The position numbers were made by a program, and so were the translations under genes. Below are positions 54,987-63,956 of a stretch of DNA of 64,000 nt, one piece after another. The notes under the pieces were generated by a model. That model saw only the letters and a list, made by a program, of their open reading frames with translations. It made no database searches and had not been told where the DNA came from. Source of the stretch: Streptomyces sp. Ru72 (lineage in GTDB: Bacteria; Actinomycetota; Actinomycetes; Streptomycetales; Streptomycetaceae); the NCBI RefSeq assembly GCF_002920635.1, contig NZ_PQSR01000016.1, positions 1 to 64,000 on the forward strand, read 5' to 3'. Each line of letters starts with the position of its first letter. Positions within the stretch are counted from its first letter, which is position 1.

Positions 54987-55104
54987 CCCGCGGCGAGCCC
55001 GAGAGCGGCCCCGCCGAGCCCACGGCGGGCGGCCCCCGGTGTGTGGCGAGGTGACATCGGAGATCCTGGTTCCGTTCAGCCCGTCGACCCCGATAATGGC
55101 GCCG

Positions 55105-55119
55105 AGACATCGGATGTCT
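55105..55119. promoter_or_regulatory. Palindromic site before the GntR gene
   Basis: AGACATC at 55105-55111, G, GATGTCT at 55113-55119: a perfect 7-bp inverted repeat 20 bp before the GntR start. A related, incomplete copy lies near 55050-55063. Probably autoregulation by the GntR protein. Confidence 0.6.
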
Positions 55120-55139
55120 GAGCATCTGGGAGGCACACC

Positions 55140-55811
55140 ATGGCAGTCACCGACGAGGCGATCGAGAAGATCAAGGAAATGATCGTCTCCGGTGCGCTGC
55201 GCCCGGGCGACCGCCTGCCCAAGGAGAGCGAGCTGGCCGCGGAGCTGGGGCTGTCCCGCAACTCGCTGCGCGAGGCCGTGCGCGCCCTGTCGCTGATCCG
55301 CATCCTGGACGTGCGGCAGGGCGACGGCACCTATGTCACGAGCCTCGACCCCCAGCTGCTGCTGGAGGCGATGAGCTTCGTCGTGGACTTCCACCGCGAC
55401 GACACCGTGCTGGAGTTCCTCGCGGTGCGCCGCATCCTGGAGCCGGCCGCGACGGCCATGGCTGCCTCCCGCATCAGCGAGCAGCAACTGGACGCACTGA
55501 CCGCCCAGTTGGACAAGCTCGGCGCCGAACCGTCGGTGGAGCAGCTGGTCGCCTCCGATCTGGAGTTCCACCGGGGGATCGTGCAGAGCTCCGGCAACTC
55601 GGTGCTGTGCTCGCTGCTTGACGGCCTGTCCGGGCCCACGACGCGAGCCCGCATCTGGCGCGGCCTCACCCAGGAGGACGCGGTCGGCCGCACCCTGCGC
55701 GAGCACCGCGCGATCCTCGGCGCCCTGCGCGACCGTGACGCCGAGGCGGCCCGCTCCTGGGCGACCGTGCACATCGCGTCCGTCGAGCAGTGGCTGCGCT
55801 CGACCCTGTGA
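55140..55811 (+). CDS. GntR-family regulator, FadR subfamily
   Basis: 223 residues. Winged helix at about 5-72 (LPKESELAAELGLSRNSLRE), then the all-helical FCD effector domain (about 90-215) with metal-type histidines in LEFHRGIVQSSGN and LREHRAILGAL. ATG at 55140 with GGGAGG a few bases upstream. The regulated genes are not certain; the preceding phosphorylase-amidohydrolase pair and the palindrome before its own start are the local candidates. Confidence 0.88.
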   Translation: MAVTDEAIEKIKEMIVSGALRPGDRLPKESELAAELGLSRNSLREAVRALSLIRILDVRQGDGTYVTSLDPQLLLEAMSFVVDFHRDDTVLEFLAVRRILEPAATAMAASRISEQQLDALTAQLDKLGAEPSVEQLVASDLEFHRGIVQSSGNSVLCSLLDGLSGPTTRARIWRGLTQEDAVGRTLREHRAILGALRDRDAEAARSWATVHIASVEQWLRSTL

Positions 55812-55988
55812 GGCCCATGGTGTGGGCCACCTGTGCGGCGTGCCGGGCCGGTAGGCGATCATGGGTGTTCGACGGCCCCGGACGGGGCAGTCATCCGTTC
55901 ACTCCCCCGTGGCAGGGGACTGCGGGCGCCCCCGCCGCACGCCGTAAGGTTGGGGCGTACGTGAGGGCACGTCGGAAGGAGGCGCTGG

Positions 55989-56963
55989 GTGATCGAGCTC
56001 GAGGGGGTTCCCGAGCTGATCGACCCGGTCATGGTGGCCGCGTTCGAGGGCTGGAACGATGCCGGCGACGCCGCCTCCACCGCGGTCGCGCATCTGGACA
56101 GGGAATGGAAGGGCGAGGTCTTCGCGGCGCTGGACGCCGAGGACTACTACGACTTCCAGGTGAACCGCCCCACAGTGTTCATGGAGGCCGGGGTCCGCAA
56201 GATCACCTGGCCCACGACCCGGCTCTCGGTGGTCCGCGTCGGCGGTGAGAAGCCCCGCGACCTGGTGCTGGTCCGCGGCATCGAACCGTCGATGCGCTGG
56301 CGCTCGTTCTGCAACGAGCTGCTGGGCTTCGCCCACGAGCTGGGCGTGGAGCTGGTGGTGATCCTCGGCGCCCTGCTCGGCGACACCCCGCACACGCGTC
56401 CGGTCCCGATCAGCGGGACCACGTCCGACCCGGACCTGGCCCGCCGGATGGACCTGGAGGAGACCAAGTACGAGGGCCCCACGGGAATCGTGGGCGTCCT
56501 TCAGGAAGCGTGCACGCACGCGGGCGTGCCGGCCGTGTCGCTGTGGGCGGCGGTCCCGCACTACGTGTCGCAGCCGCCGAACCCCAAGGCCACGCTGGCG
56601 CTCCTGAACCGTCTGGAGGACCTCCTCGACCTGCGCATCCCGCTCGGCGAACTGCCGGAGGACGCGCGCGCCTGGCAGCTGGGCGTGGACCAGCTGGCCG
56701 CCGAGGACAGCGAGGTCGCCGAGTACGTGCAGACGCTGGAGGAGGCCCGGGACACCGCCGAGCTGCCGGAGGCGTCGGGTGAGGCGATCGCCCGCGAGTT
56801 CGAGCGGTATCTGCGGCGACGGGACGTCAGCCCGCCCGGCGGGCACGCCACGGCGGACGGCGGCGAGGGGGGCCCGTTCCTGCGGGACAACCCCGGCGGT
56901 CGTCCGCGGCCGCCGAAGCCGCCGCGGCCGGGCGGCGAGGACGAGGACTCGCCGGAGGACTGA
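55989..56963 (+). CDS. parJ: PAC2-family protein, probably ParJ
   Basis: 324 residues, PAC2 (proteasome-assembly-chaperone-like) family, common in actinobacteria. Conserved text includes MVAAFEGWNDAGDAASTAVA at residues 14-33, LVRGIEPSMRWRSFCNELL and GALLGDTPHTRPVPISGT. From memory, the S. coelicolor gene next to mshC is parJ, whose product limits ParA polymerisation during chromosome segregation; position and family fit, but I could not compare sequences. The C-terminal 45 residues are Pro/Gly-rich. GTG start with AAGGAGG 6 bases upstream. Despite the family name, it is 23 kb from the proteasome genes here. Confidence 0.8.
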   Translation: MIELEGVPELIDPVMVAAFEGWNDAGDAASTAVAHLDREWKGEVFAALDAEDYYDFQVNRPTVFMEAGVRKITWPTTRLSVVRVGGEKPRDLVLVRGIEPSMRWRSFCNELLGFAHELGVELVVILGALLGDTPHTRPVPISGTTSDPDLARRMDLEETKYEGPTGIVGVLQEACTHAGVPAVSLWAAVPHYVSQPPNPKATLALLNRLEDLLDLRIPLGELPEDARAWQLGVDQLAAEDSEVAEYVQTLEEARDTAELPEASGEAIAREFERYLRRRDVSPPGGHATADGGEGGPFLRDNPGGRPRPPKPPRPGGEDEDSPED

Positions 56964-56996
56964 GAGGGGCGGTGCGCGACTGCGCACCGCCCCTCT
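56963..56996. terminator. Bidirectional hairpin between parJ and mshC
   Basis: Perfect 15-bp arms, 56963-56977 and 56982-56996, loop GACT. The first base is the last base of the PAC2 stop codon. It ends both convergent genes. Confidence 0.92.
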
Positions 56997-57016
56997 TCAT
57001 ACCGGCGGAAAGAGGC

Positions 57017-58246
57017 TCAGAGAGCCACGCCGAGCAGCGCGTCCACGGCCCGCGACACGACACCGGGCGCCCCGGTGTCCGTGCCGCCGCTCTCCTCCTG
57101 GAGTGCCACCCAGCGGTCGACCGCGGCGAGCGCGGAGGGTGCGTCGAGGTCGTTCGCGAGGGCGTCGCGGATCTCCTCGACGAGCGCGTCGGCGGAGGGG
57201 CCGTCGGGCCGGGAGACGGCGGCACGCCAGCGGTCGAGCCGCGCCACTGCGTCCTGGAGGACCTGGTCGGTCCACTCCCAGTCGGACCGGTAGTGGTGGG
57301 CGTGCAGCGCGAGCCGGATGGCAGCCGGGTCGACGCCGTCGCGGCGGAGCCGGGAGACGAAGACGAGGTTGCCCTTGGACTTGGACATCTTCTCGCCGTC
57401 CAGGGCCACCATGCCGGCGTGGACGTACGCCTTGGCCATGGGGAACTCGCCCGTCAGCACCTGGGCGTGCGAGGCGCCCATCTCGTGGTGCGGGAAGGCC
57501 AGGTCGGAGCCGCCGCCCTGGACGTCGAAGCCCATGCCCAGGTGGTCCAGGGCGATGGCCACGCACTCGATGTGCCAGCCGGGGCGGCCGCGGCCGAGCG
57601 AACCGCCGTCCCAGCTGGGCTCGCCGTCGCGGGCGGCCATCCACAGCATCGGGTCGAGCGGGCTCTTCTTGCCGGGCCGGTCGGGGTCGCCGCCGCGCTC
57701 CGCGGAGAGCAGGCGCATGGCGGCGGCGTCCAGGCGGGAGACCTTGCCGAAGTCGGGGTCGGACTCGACGGAGAAGTAGACGTCGCCTTCGAGTTCGTAC
57801 GCGGCCCCGAGGTCCCGGAGGCGCTCGACCAGCGGGACGATGCCGGGTATCGCCTCCACGGCGCCCACGTAGTGCCGCGGTGGCAGCATCCTCAGGGCGG
57901 TCATGTCCTCGCGGAACAGCGTGGTCTCCCGCTCGGCGAGAGCCACCCAGTCGACGTTGTCGCGCTGGGCGCGCTCGAGGAGGGGGTCGTCGACGTCGGT
58001 GACGTTCTGCACGTAGTGGACCTGGCGCTTGGTGTCGAGCCACACGCGCTGAACGAGGTCGAACGCGTTGTAGGTCGCCGCGTGACCCATGTGGGTCGCG
58101 TCGTACGGGGTGATCCCGCAGACGTAGATACGGGCGACGGGACCGGGGTCGAGGGTGACGAGGCCGCCGGTCGCGGTGTCGTGGATCCTCAGGTCGCGGC
58201 CCTGACCAGGCAGGGCGGGGACCTCGGAAGCGGGCCAGGCATGCAT
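57017..58246 (-). CDS. mshC: Cysteine:GlcN-Ins ligase MshC (mycothiol synthesis)
   Basis: 409 residues, related to cysteinyl-tRNA synthetase but shorter. It couples cysteine to glucosaminyl-inositol with ATP, the third step specific to mycothiol. Synthetase signatures: [20 protein letters not shown] (HIGH-like, with the zinc-binding Cys) and EKMSKSKGN near residue 295. The N-terminus [20 protein letters not shown] is the MshC type, and the tRNA-anticodon domain of CysS is missing. The ATG at 58246 was used; 43 upstream in-frame codons are not conserved. No clear ribosome site. Confidence 0.94.
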   Translation of the reverse strand: MHAWPASEVPALPGQGRDLRIHDTATGGLVTLDPGPVARIYVCGITPYDATHMGHAATYNAFDLVQRVWLDTKRQVHYVQNVTDVDDPLLERAQRDNVDWVALAERETTLFREDMTALRMLPPRHYVGAVEAIPGIVPLVERLRDLGAAYELEGDVYFSVESDPDFGKVSRLDAAAMRLLSAERGGDPDRPGKKSPLDPMLWMAARDGEPSWDGGSLGRGRPGWHIECVAIALDHLGMGFDVQGGGSDLAFPHHEMGASHAQVLTGEFPMAKAYVHAGMVALDGEKMSKSKGNLVFVSRLRRDGVDPAAIRLALHAHHYRSDWEWTDQVLQDAVARLDRWRAAVSRPDGPSADALVEEIRDALANDLDAPSALAAVDRWVALQEESGGTDTGAPGVVSRAVDALLGVAL

Positions 58247-58506
58247 GTCATGAGCGTAACCGGCGGGAAGTTCTGTCCACGAACCGGATCGGGCGCAAGG
58301 GCGGCGAATGACCGGGAAGACGCTCTTGCGGGAACCCGGCCGGTGTGCACGCCCACCCCGCGTGGCTGCGGGCAAGTCGCGCCGCGCTGCGGCACGGGTG
58401 GGCGCCGGGGCCCTGCTCGAAGTGCTCGGGGGAGGCGCCCGGGAGGCGTCCCGCCGGCGCCGGGAGGCGCGACCACCCCCCGGTCAGTCCCGGTGAGCGG
58501 TGCCAC

Positions 58507-59325
58507 TCACACCGGCGGCCACGGAATCGCCGGCCACTGCCCGCTCGGCTCCGGATGCCGGCCCGACTCCAGCAGCGCCTCCACCCGGGCCCGCGTCGCC
58601 CGAAGCTCCGCGGGGGTGATCAGTGCGGCCAGGCGGGTGGCGAGGGCGCCCCCTTCCAGCAGGCCGTCCTTCAGGCCTTTCAGCACCTCCACCGCCTCCC
58701 CCGTCAGGGGCTCCCCCGCCCACCCCCACAGCAGCGTCCGCAGTTTGTCCTCGACGTTGAACGTGACCCCGTGGTCGATCCCGTACAGCCGCCCTTCGGC
58801 GGCCGGCAGCAGATGGCCACCCTTGCGGTCCGCGTTGTTGATGACCGCGTCCAGGACGGCGAGCCGCCGCAGCCGCTCGTCGTCGGCGTGCACGAGCAGC
58901 GCCGTCTCGCCGTCGCCGACCTCCGCGAGACCGATCGCCTTCCAGCCCGGCTCGGGCTCCTCGCCGTCCACCAGGGCGAGGAGCTCACCGTCGGGCACGA
59001 CCTCCACCCACAGCTGGCACATGCCCTCGCCGTACGGGCCGTCGCGCAGCACGGTGGGCGGCACGAGCCCCCAGCCGGTCGCCTCGGAGACCTCGTAGGC
59101 GGCCACCTCGCGCTGGGCCAGCGTCCCGTCCGGGAAGTCCCACAGGGGCCGCTCCCCGGCGACGGGCTTGTAGACGCAGGTGGCTTCCCGGCCGTCGTAG
59201 GAGACCGTGCAGTACAGCGCCGCGTTGGACGCGTCGCGGATGCGGCCGCGCACGGTCAGCTCGCCCTCGGCGAGCAGTTCGGCCGTGGTCACGCTCCGCG
59301 GCGGTATCCGTTCTGGCGCGGACAT
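58507..59325 (-). CDS. SCO1664-family protein, PI3/4-kinase-like, unknown function
   Basis: 272 residues. Faint similarity to phosphatidylinositol 3/4-kinases: CVYKPVAGERPLWDFPDGTL could hold the ATP-binding lysine, DAVINNADRKGGHLL looks like the catalytic loop (D-x-x-x-x-N) and GIDHGVTFN like the D-x-G metal motif. One of three uncharacterised genes that keep together in actinobacteria, with the DUF3090 protein and a histidine phosphatase. Its start overlaps the DUF3090 3' end by 37 bp. In this window the trio lies directly beside mshC. Whether it phosphorylates anything is unknown. Confidence 0.85.
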   Translation of the reverse strand: MSAPERIPPRSVTTAELLAEGELTVRGRIRDASNAALYCTVSYDGREATCVYKPVAGERPLWDFPDGTLAQREVAAYEVSEATGWGLVPPTVLRDGPYGEGMCQLWVEVVPDGELLALVDGEEPEPGWKAIGLAEVGDGETALLVHADDERLRRLAVLDAVINNADRKGGHLLPAAEGRLYGIDHGVTFNVEDKLRTLLWGWAGEPLTGEAVEVLKGLKDGLLEGGALATRLAALITPAELRATRARVEALLESGRHPEPSGQWPAIPWPPV

Positions 59326-59880
59326 ACGTGTCCTTCCGGGTCGAGCGGGAGGCTGCACAGCGGGCACGGCGGCCGCCCGGCGTTGACGACGTCGAGTGCG
59401 CGCTTGGCGAAGGCTCTGGCCTGCGCGCCGGTGAGCCGGACCCGGAGCATCGGCGGACCGTTCTCCTCGTCCTGCAGCAGCCGCTCCTCGGCCTCGGCGA
59501 GGTCCTCCTCGGAGTCGGCCTCCAGCTCGACGAGGGCCTGGGCCTCGACGATCATGCGCTGCTCCTCGGCGTCCCAGGCGAGCGCCATGGTGCCGACGCG
59601 GAACTCCTCCTCGATGGGGGGTCTCCAGGGGGGCCGTGTCGGCGATCTCCGCGGGGGCCACGGCGGGGACGGCGGCGCTGCCGCCGCTGCGCCGCACGAC
59701 CTCGTCCAGCAGTTCGTCCATGCGCTCGGCGAGCGCCGCGACCTGGGTCTTCTCCAGGGACACGCTGGTCACCCGGGGTCCGGCCGAGGCCTGCAGGAAG
59801 AAGGTACGGCGCCCGGGCAGCCCGACCGTACCGGCCACGAAGCGGTCCGGGGGGTCGTAGAGGAACACCTGACGGGACAC
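59289..59880 (-). pseudogene. DUF3090-family protein, apparent frameshift
   Basis: Reads as one conserved protein of about 196 residues only if the frame changes once. The N-terminal part starts at the GTG at 59880 (VSRQVFLYDPPDRFVAGTVG) and runs to ...DTAPLETP; the C-terminal part continues in another frame as IEEEFRVGTMALAWD through to the zinc-like CPLC...CPRQ end. The switch is at a run of six G at 59616-59621 (plus strand), one base more than needed. Ribosome site GGAG 7 bases before the GTG. Either a single-base sequencing error in a homopolymer or a real recent mutation; I cannot tell which. If the base is wrong, this is an intact gene. Confidence 0.8.
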
Positions 59881-60002
59881 GTCCTGTCTCCATTGGATCG
59901 GGGTCGGGACCGGCGGACCGCGCCGGTCCTGTGGGGTTGCTGACAACTACGCTGAACAACTACTGCGCTCGTTCGACCGCTTCACCCTACTGCGCTCGAC
60001 GA

Positions 60003-60689
60003 TCACGGTGCGCCCGCACCGCCTCCGACCGTGGCGTCCGGATCCGAGGCTTCCGGACGCGGCACGAGGGAGGAGAAATCGCCGGTGTCGCCGAGACGAA
60101 CGAGAAATGGCCGCAGCCGGGTGTAACGGATCGCGGTGATGGAACACGGTTCCACGGAGATCCGCTGGAAGAGGTCGAGATGAAGTCCGAGTGCGTCCGC
60201 GACGAGAGACTTGATGACGTCGCCGTGCGAGCACATGAGGTAGACGGCGTCGGCGCCGTGGTCGCGCTCCACCCGCGCGTTCCACTCCCGTACGGCCTCC
60301 GCGGCCCGGGTCGCCATCGCCCGCATCGACTCGCCGCCGGGGAACGCGGCCGCCGACGGGTGCGCCTGGACGACCTCCATCAGCGGCTCGTCCTTCAGCT
60401 CGGCGAGCTTGCGCCCGGACCAGTCGCCGTAGTGGCACTCGCCGATCCGGTCGTCGGTGTGGACGCGCAGCCCGGGACGGGCGTCGAGGAGCGGCTGGAC
60501 GGTCTCCTCGCAGCGCTGCAGGGGACTGGTGACGACTTCGGCGATGGGCAGCTCCGCGAGCCGCCCGGGCAGGGCCGCGGCCTGCGCGGTGCCGCGTTCG
60601 TCGAGGGCGACGCCGGGCGTCCAGCCGGCGAGCAGTCCCGCGGTGTTGGCGGTGGAGCGTCCGTGCCGGACGAGGAGCAACGTGGGCAT
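60003..60689 (-). CDS. Histidine phosphatase family protein (MSMEG_4193 type)
   Basis: 228 residues. The RHG motif of histidine phosphatases is near the start (LLLVRHGRST, His about residue 8); the second His is in YLMCSHGDVIKSL near 160. It is the third member of the conserved trio with the kinase-like and DUF3090 proteins, and 122 bp upstream of the latter on the same strand. The ATG at 60689 is used rather than one nine codons earlier, because it begins the family sequence. Substrate unknown. Confidence 0.88.
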   Translation of the reverse strand: MPTLLLVRHGRSTANTAGLLAGWTPGVALDERGTAQAAALPGRLAELPIAEVVTSPLQRCEETVQPLLDARPGLRVHTDDRIGECHYGDWSGRKLAELKDEPLMEVVQAHPSAAAFPGGESMRAMATRAAEAVREWNARVERDHGADAVYLMCSHGDVIKSLVADALGLHLDLFQRISVEPCSITAIRYTRLRPFLVRLGDTGDFSSLVPRPEASDPDATVGGGAGAP

Positions 60690-60751
60690 GACGACCAGCC
60701 TAGGTCGTGTCGTCAAACCCCCGCCGATGCCCGGGTGCCGGAGAAGGGAGA

Positions 60752-61768
60752 GTGCGCTCCGTGATCGTCGACTGCGCCGTCTACCGCGACGGGCGCCGCA
60801 ACGAGGGCGACGAGGGGCCGGAGGACCTCTCCACCGCGCTGGACCGGGCGCGCGCCTCGTCGGACACGTTCTTGTGGGTCGGCCTGTACGAGCCGACGGA
60901 GGACGAGTTCGATCTGGTCACCAAGGAGTTCGGGCTGCATCCGCTGGCCGTGGAGGACGCCCTGAAGGCGCACCAGCGGCCCAAGCTGGAGGTGTACGAG
61001 GACTCGCTGTTCATGGTGCTCAAGCCGGTGTCGTACGAGCCGGACAGCGACACCGTCACCACCGGCGAGCTGATGGTCTTCCTCGGCGACTCGTTCGTGG
61101 TGACCGTACGCCACGGCGTGGACATGCCGCTCGGGGACGTCCGCCGTCATCTGGAGCAGCAGCCCGAGATGCTGCGGCACGGGCCCACCGGGGTGCTGTA
61201 TTCGATCACGGACTCGATCGTCGACCACTACCTGGAGGTGGCGACCGAGCTGGGCACCGATCTGGAGGAGCTGGAGGCGGAGGTCTTCTCGCCGTCCGTG
61301 GGGGGCTCTCGGCACACGGCCTCCCGGATCTACGCCTTCAAGCGGCAGGTCCTGGAGTTCCGGCGGGCGACGGTGCCGCTGGGGCCGCCGACGGCCCGGC
61401 TGGCGGGACAGGGCGCGTACGGTGCGGCGGTGCCGTTCGTGCAGGAGAAGTCGCGGCCCTTCTTCCGGGACGTCAACGACCATCTGACCCGGGTGAACGA
61501 GTCGGTGGAGGGCCTGGACCGGCTGGTGTCGGACATCCTGTCGGCGCATCTGGCCCAGACGAGCGTGCGACAGAACGACGACATGCGGAAGATCTCGGCG
61601 TGGGCCGCGATGGCCGCCGTTCCGACGATGATCGCGGGGATCTACGGCATGAACTTCGACCACATGCCGGAGCTGCACTGGGTGTGGTCCTACCCTGTGG
61701 TGATCGCGATCATGGCAGTGCTCGAGGTGCTGCTGTACCGGCTGTTCAAGCAGCGGGGCTGGTTGTAG
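60752..61768 (+). CDS. corA: CorA-family magnesium/cobalt transporter
   Basis: 338 residues. The large cytoplasmic N-terminal domain is followed by two C-terminal membrane helices; the pore signature is YGMNFDHMP near residue 302. Likely a magnesium channel. The start is one of two GTG codons nine bases apart (60752 or 60761), both behind AAGGGAG; the second has the better spacing. Its last 23 bases overlap the 3' end of the convergent ferritin-like gene. It is divergent from the phosphatase, with 62 bp between the starts. Confidence 0.93.
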   Translation: MRSVIVDCAVYRDGRRNEGDEGPEDLSTALDRARASSDTFLWVGLYEPTEDEFDLVTKEFGLHPLAVEDALKAHQRPKLEVYEDSLFMVLKPVSYEPDSDTVTTGELMVFLGDSFVVTVRHGVDMPLGDVRRHLEQQPEMLRHGPTGVLYSITDSIVDHYLEVATELGTDLEELEAEVFSPSVGGSRHTASRIYAFKRQVLEFRRATVPLGPPTARLAGQGAYGAAVPFVQEKSRPFFRDVNDHLTRVNESVEGLDRLVSDILSAHLAQTSVRQNDDMRKISAWAAMAAVPTMIAGIYGMNFDHMPELHWVWSYPVVIAIMAVLEVLLYRLFKQRGWL

Positions 61769-62531
61769 CCGGACCGCCGAGCGCGTTGCGCCGCTCGGGA
61801 GTGCGCAGGGTCACCATGCGCCGGTGGCCGATGAGCCGCTCGTAGGCGTGGACGAGGTGGATGCCGGTGGTGAGCAGCGCCGACCTGGCTCTGGACCAGC
61901 CGAGGACGCGAGCCATGTGGGCCATGACCGCGAGACTGACGTCCCGGTGGACGCGGATCTCGGCCAGCGCGCACTCGCGCAGGGTGCGCCGGATGAACCG
62001 GCCGTGTCCGCCGGCGGCGAGTCGCAGCAGTTCCTCGTGCGTGTACGCGAGGTGGTCGTCCTCGTCGTCGGAGATCATGCAGACGGCCCGGCCGATGTCC
62101 GGGTGGTCCCCGAAGTGCTTGCGCAGCATCAGCATCTGCTCGGCGGCGCGCTGTTCGGTGACCCGGCTGTGCGCCAGGTAGACGATGATGTCCCGCACGG
62201 TGAGCGGCTGGTCCGCCTTGAGCTTCGCGTGCGCGAGACCGACGCCCCGGCGCTCCAGGAGCATCGTGTAGTCGGTCTCCGGGGGCACCGGTACGGGTTG
62301 CAGGCCGCGCTTCTTGAGCAGTGCGTGGAAGATGCGTCCGTGCTTGTCCTCGTCCGCGCCGTGGCGGGAGATCTTGGGGGCGAGCGCGCGTTCGCTCTCC
62401 GGCACCAGTTGGGCGATGCGCCCGTTCTCCCAGCCGCCCTGTGTCTCTCCGCTGGCCGCGATGGAGCAGAACAGCCGGAACGACTCGTCGTGGTCGAGGA
62501 TCTCCTCGAACAGGCTCTTGGCCGACAGCAT
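61746..62531 (-). CDS. Ferritin-like domain protein
   Basis: 261 residues, helical. Possible di-iron ligands appear in pairs: ISRHGADEDKHGRIF and, near residue 150, DDEDDHLAYTHEELL. It belongs to the ferritin-like superfamily; the reaction is unknown. ATG at 62531 with GAGAGGTG 5 bases upstream; 13 further in-frame codons were left out. The stop lies inside corA on the other strand (23-bp overlap), so neither gene has an independent terminator between them. Confidence 0.8.
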   Translation of the reverse strand: MLSAKSLFEEILDHDESFRLFCSIAASGETQGGWENGRIAQLVPESERALAPKISRHGADEDKHGRIFHALLKKRGLQPVPVPPETDYTMLLERRGVGLAHAKLKADQPLTVRDIIVYLAHSRVTEQRAAEQMLMLRKHFGDHPDIGRAVCMISDDEDDHLAYTHEELLRLAAGGHGRFIRRTLRECALAEIRVHRDVSLAVMAHMARVLGWSRARSALLTTGIHLVHAYERLIGHRRMVTLRTPERRNALGGPATTSPAA

Positions 62532-62754
62532 GGGCGCACCTCTCTGCAGGACCCGCGACGGTCGGGTCAAACCGAGTCAAATAGGGCCCTGAAGGTGCTG
62601 CAACAGCTGCATGGGGACTACTCGGCCGAAAGGAGGACGGTCGGGCCGGGGCGGGGCCGTAACCGTACGGGCGGCCGGGCGTTGTTCCCGGTGACGGCCG
62701 TGGCGGGGAAGACCCCCCGAGCCCCCACCACGGCCGCGGAGACCTCTTCGCCCG

Positions 62755-63810
62755 CTACGCGAGCCCGGCCAGCTCCAGGGCCTCCGTCCCGGCCCGCAGC
62801 CCTGCGATCCGCTCCTCGAGGGTGAAGCCCGCCGGTGCCAGGCTGAGCGTGGTCACGCCGGCCGCGGCGTAGGCCTTCATGCGGTCGGCGATCCGGTCGA
62901 CGGAGCCGAGCAGGGTGGTCCGGTCGATCAGCTCGTGCGGGATCGCGGCCGCCGCGCCCTGCTTGTCGCCGGACAGGTACTTCTCCTGGACCTCGGCGGC
63001 GGCCTTCTCGTAGCCCATGCGCTGGGCGAGCTGGTTGTAGAAGTTCTGCTTGGGGCTGCCCATGCCGCCGACGTACAGGGCCGTGTAGGGGCGGAAGGTG
63101 TCGGCGAGCGCGGGCACGTCCTTGTCGTCACCGACGGCGAGCGGGACCGTGGGGCAGACGTCGAAGCCTTCGAGGCTCTTGCCGGCCTTCTCACGCCCGG
63201 CCCTCAGGTACTTGATCGCGGTGTCCTCGAGGTGGTCGGCGGAGGGGAAGATCAGCAGGGCGCCGTCGGCGATCTCGCCGGTCTGCTCCAGGTTCTTCGG
63301 GCCGATGGCGGCGATGTAGAGCGGGATGTGCTCGCGCTGCGGGTGCACGGTCAGCTTGATCGGCTTGCCGGGGCCGCCGGGCAGCGGCAGCGTCCAGTGC
63401 TCGCCCTCGTACGTCAGCCGCTCACGGGTCATCGCCTTCCGTACGATCTCCACGTACTCGCGGGTGCGGGCGAGCGGCTTGTCGAACTTGACGCCGTACC
63501 AGCCCTCGGAGACCTGCGGCCCCGACACGCCGAGGCCGAGACGGAAGCGGCCGCCGGACAGGGAGTCCAGGGTGGCGGCGGTCATCGCGGTCATCGCGGG
63601 CTGGCGCGCCGGGATCTGGAAGATGGCGGAGCCGACGTCGATGCGCTCGGTCTTGGCGGCGACCCAGGACAGCACGGTGGCCGCGTCCGAGCCGTAGGCC
63701 TCGGCGGCCCAGCACACCGCGTATCCGAGCCGGTCGGCCTCCTGGGCCACGGCGAGGTTGTCCGCGTCCATTCCGGCGCCCCAGTAGCCGAGGTTGATCC
63801 CGAGCTGCAT
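62755..63810 (-). CDS. LLM-class F420-dependent oxidoreductase
   Basis: 351 residues, luciferase-like fold. Typical blocks: MQLGINLGYWGAGMDADNLA, GSAIFQIPARQPAMTAMTAA, RFRLGLGVSGPQVSEGWYG and the final GVTTLSLAPAG strand. Such actinobacterial enzymes usually use F420; the substrate cannot be told. ATG at 63810 with AAGGGGA 7 bases upstream. It is divergent from the aldo/keto reductase gene, with 146 bp between them that should hold both promoters. Confidence 0.9.
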   Translation of the reverse strand: MQLGINLGYWGAGMDADNLAVAQEADRLGYAVCWAAEAYGSDAATVLSWVAAKTERIDVGSAIFQIPARQPAMTAMTAATLDSLSGGRFRLGLGVSGPQVSEGWYGVKFDKPLARTREYVEIVRKAMTRERLTYEGEHWTLPLPGGPGKPIKLTVHPQREHIPLYIAAIGPKNLEQTGEIADGALLIFPSADHLEDTAIKYLRAGREKAGKSLEGFDVCPTVPLAVGDDKDVPALADTFRPYTALYVGGMGSPKQNFYNQLAQRMGYEKAAAEVQEKYLSGDKQGAAAAIPHELIDRTTLLGSVDRIADRMKAYAAAGVTTLSLAPAGFTLEERIAGLRAGTEALELAGLA

Positions 63811-63956
63811 GGCCCATTCCCCTTACCGATCAGTAACGTCCCTTGGTGCCCGACCTTAGCGTGGGGCGGGGCCCCCGGAAATCCCCTCACGGACGGGGGA
63901 GACGCGTTGTCCACAGGCCCCCCACGAGCCGAGTTCAGGCCGTAATCTCGGCGTTC

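Noticed and set aside
59616..59621. Programmed ribosomal frameshift in the DUF3090 gene
   Set aside because: A homopolymer of six C in the message is not a typical slippery site with a stimulatory structure, and family members are read in one frame; an indel or sequence error is simpler.
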